Shown here: positions 62,538-64,000 of the stretch, in pieces
Layout of the letters: each line of letters begins with the position of its first letter
Numbering within the stretch: the first letter of the stretch is position 1
Source: Microbacterium halotolerans
Lineage (GTDB): Bacteria > Actinomycetota > Actinomycetes > Actinomycetales > Microbacteriaceae
Direction of reading: 5' to 3'
NCBI RefSeq assembly: GCF_003569805.1
Contig: NZ_KZ984051.1
Location: 869,779-933,778, forward strand
DNA: 64,000 nucleotides
The notes under the pieces: generated by a model
The model's input: the letters and a program-made list of their open reading frames with translations, nothing else
What the model was told of the DNA's origin: nothing
The model's database searches: none
Made by a program: the position numbers and the translations under genes

Positions 62538-63904
62538 GGCACCAGCGCTCCGCTCCGCGACACGGCGACCTGCTCGTCGCGCGGCACGAGCTTGACCCGT
62601 TCGCGCGCGTGCTCGTGGCCCTCGCCGAGCGCACGCTCGTGGGCGTCGAGCGCCAGCCAGCCGTCCCAAGTGGTGTACTCGGTCTCGCGCTCTCCGAGCA
62701 GCTCGAGCACGTCGCCGTTCACGGCGGGGTCGCTCAGAGCGCCCGACTCTGCGTCGGCCAACAGGTGACCGATCGTCTCGAGCGCGTCGGACTTGGTGTG
62801 GCCGATCAGGCCGACGGGGCCGCGCTTGATCCATCCGGTCGCGTACAGACCGTTCTCGCCCTCGACGCGCCCCTCCTCGTTCGGCACCACGCCGCGGCTG
62901 GCGTCGAAGTCGGCTCCCTCGACGCGCGTGCCGTAGTAGCCGACGGCCCGGTACACGGCCTGCACCTCGTACTCGCGCTCCTCGCCGGTCGGCACGACGG
63001 CGCCGTCCGGGCCGGGTGCGGTACGGGCGAACCGGATGGCCTCGACCCGGTCGGATCCTGAGATCTGCACGGGCGAGTGCCAGAAGTGCAGGTGCAGCCG
63101 TCGAGAGGCCTTGCCCGCCGGCTGCTCGCGCCACTTGTTCAGGGTGCGCAGCATGATCTTGACCTGGTTGTTGGGAGCTGCGGCCGGGTCGACTCCGTCG
63201 AAGTCCTCCTCATGCAGCACGATGTCGACATCGCGCAGTTCGCCCAGCTCCCGCAGTTCGATCGGTGTGAACTTGATGCCAGCAGGTCCGCGACGACCGA
63301 ACACGTGCACATCGGTGACCGATGACGCCTCGAGGCCCGCCAGCACATTGTCCGGCACCTCGGTCGAGCGGAGATCCTCGGCGTGCTTGGCGAGCATGCG
63401 CGCCACGTCCAGCGCGACGTTGCCGTTGCCGATCACCGCGACCGACTGCGCTTCGAGCGGCCACGTGTCGGGGACATCCGGATGCCCGTCGTACCAGGAG
63501 ACGAAGTCCGCCGCCCCGTATGAGCCGGACAGCTCGACGCCCGGCACGTCGAGCGCCGCATCGCGCAGGGCACCCGTTGCCAGGATCACCGCATGGTAGC
63601 GCTCGCGCAGCTCGTCGAGCGCGATGTCGCGACCGACCTCGACGTTGCCGATGAACCGGATCACGCTGTCTGCGTCGTCGTCGCCGTTCAGCATCTCGTG
63701 CAGAGAGCTGACGATCCCCTTGATGCGCGGGTGGTCGGGCGCGACCCCGTACCGGATCAGGCCGTAGGGCGCGGGGAGCGACTCGAACAGGTCGATCTCG
63801 ACATCGCCGCCGCGGTCCGCGACTGCGCCGGTCAGCAGGTTGCCGGCGTAGATTCCGGCGGGGCCTGCGCCGACGATCGCGACGCTGAGGGACAGAGAGG
63901 GCAT
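62534..63904 (-). CDS. Ferredoxin-NADP reductase (FprA type), second copy
   Basis: A 456-residue paralogue of the 40.2-kb reductase: [76 protein letters not shown]. The second Rossmann motif has GNGNVA instead of GAGNVA. The gene order is reductase then ferredoxin, opposite to the SoxR-controlled module. AAGG lies before the ATG. Confidence 0.9.
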   Translation of the reverse strand: MPSLSLSVAIVGAGPAGIYAGNLLTGAVADRGGDVEIDLFESLPAPYGLIRYGVAPDHPRIKGIVSSLHEMLNGDDDADSVIRFIGNVEVGRDIALDELRERYHAVILATGALRDAALDVPGVELSGSYGAADFVSWYDGHPDVPDTWPLEAQSVAVIGNGNVALDVARMLAKHAEDLRSTEVPDNVLAGLEASSVTDVHVFGRRGPAGIKFTPIELRELGELRDVDIVLHEEDFDGVDPAAAPNNQVKIMLRTLNKWREQPAGKASRRLHLHFWHSPVQISGSDRVEAIRFARTAPGPDGAVVPTGEEREYEVQAVYRAVGYYGTRVEGADFDASRGVVPNEEGRVEGENGLYATGWIKRGPVGLIGHTKSDALETIGHLLADAESGALSDPAVNGDVLELLGERETEYTTWDGWLALDAHERALGEGHEHARERVKLVPRDEQVAVSRSGALVP

Positions 63905-63919
63905 GGCGTTGTCGGCCTT

Positions 63920-64000
63920 TCAGGAGACGAGCGAAGGAAGCGAGGAGGCGGCAGGGACCGCAGCGACGGCGTGCGGGCTGAGCGAGACGACGTCGCCGAC
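63920..64000 (-). CDS. 3' end of an upstream gene, cut by the window edge
   Basis: An open frame enters from the edge and ends at a TGA at 63920, 15 bp before the reductase ATG. The last residues are GDVVSLSPHAVAAV then PAASSLPSLVS. It is probably in the same operon. Too little is visible to name it. Confidence 0.45.
   Translation of the reverse strand, partial: VGDVVSLSPHAVAAVPAASSLPSLVS

Overview
The window is a GC-rich, gene-dense chromosomal segment with strong GC3 codon bias and many 4-bp start/stop overlaps. A coproporphyrin-dependent haem pathway (HemQ plus HemY), cofactor F420 genes (fbiC, fgd, cofC), a DmdR/IdeR-type iron box and many apparently leaderless promoters point to an actinobacterium, probably Microbacteriaceae (Microbacterium-like). 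That assignment is inferred from gene content. No rRNA, tRNA or CRISPR array was seen.

Layout. 0-6 kb: an IclR regulator, a cupin, a divergent ArsR/SRPBCC pair, and the beta-ketoadipate genes pcaIJF with their own IclR regulator. 6-12 kb: a MerR/DUF4188 pair with twin operators, a GNAT protein, an MFS exporter, an epimerase and glyS. 12-16 kb: an iron-box-controlled siderophore importer with a fused double permease. 16-18.4 kb: small genes and recombination debris (two truncated genes and an orphan nucleotidyltransferase). 18.6-30 kb: a polysaccharide-use locus with a solute-binding lipoprotein, a surface-anchored PL8 lyase broken by a frameshift, a GH130 phosphorylase, two sugar permeases, a LacI regulator and a phosphomannomutase-like HAD protein. 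Two mirror-image promoters carry the same operator and tie this locus together.

30-39 kb: haem genes hemA, hemE, hemY, hemQ, hemC, hemD and hemB, interrupted by three small membrane-stress-type genes. 39-43.2 kb: a SoxR-controlled oxidative-stress cassette (ferredoxin, ferredoxin-NADP reductase, flavin reductase, superoxide dismutase) with a near-perfect SoxR box, flanked by direct repeats of the last 246 bp of hemB. 43-50.5 kb: a membrane molybdopterin oxidoreductase and a one-carbon operon (dimethylglycine-oxidase-like, GcvT-like, fhs). 50.5-52.5 kb: a toxin-antitoxin pair and hemL. 52.6-59.4 kb: F420 genes, in which the FbiC CofH half has lost all three radical-SAM cysteines. 59.5-64 kb: an ABC ATPase with a very long acidic tail, and a second ferredoxin/reductase module.

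Most notable: the cysteine-less CofH half of FbiC; the SoxR cassette bounded by hemB repeats, with a duplicated 92-bp leader fused to a hemB fragment; the mirrored LacI regulon of the lyase locus; and a widespread '-10 box, then 6-7 nt, then start codon' leaderless layout.
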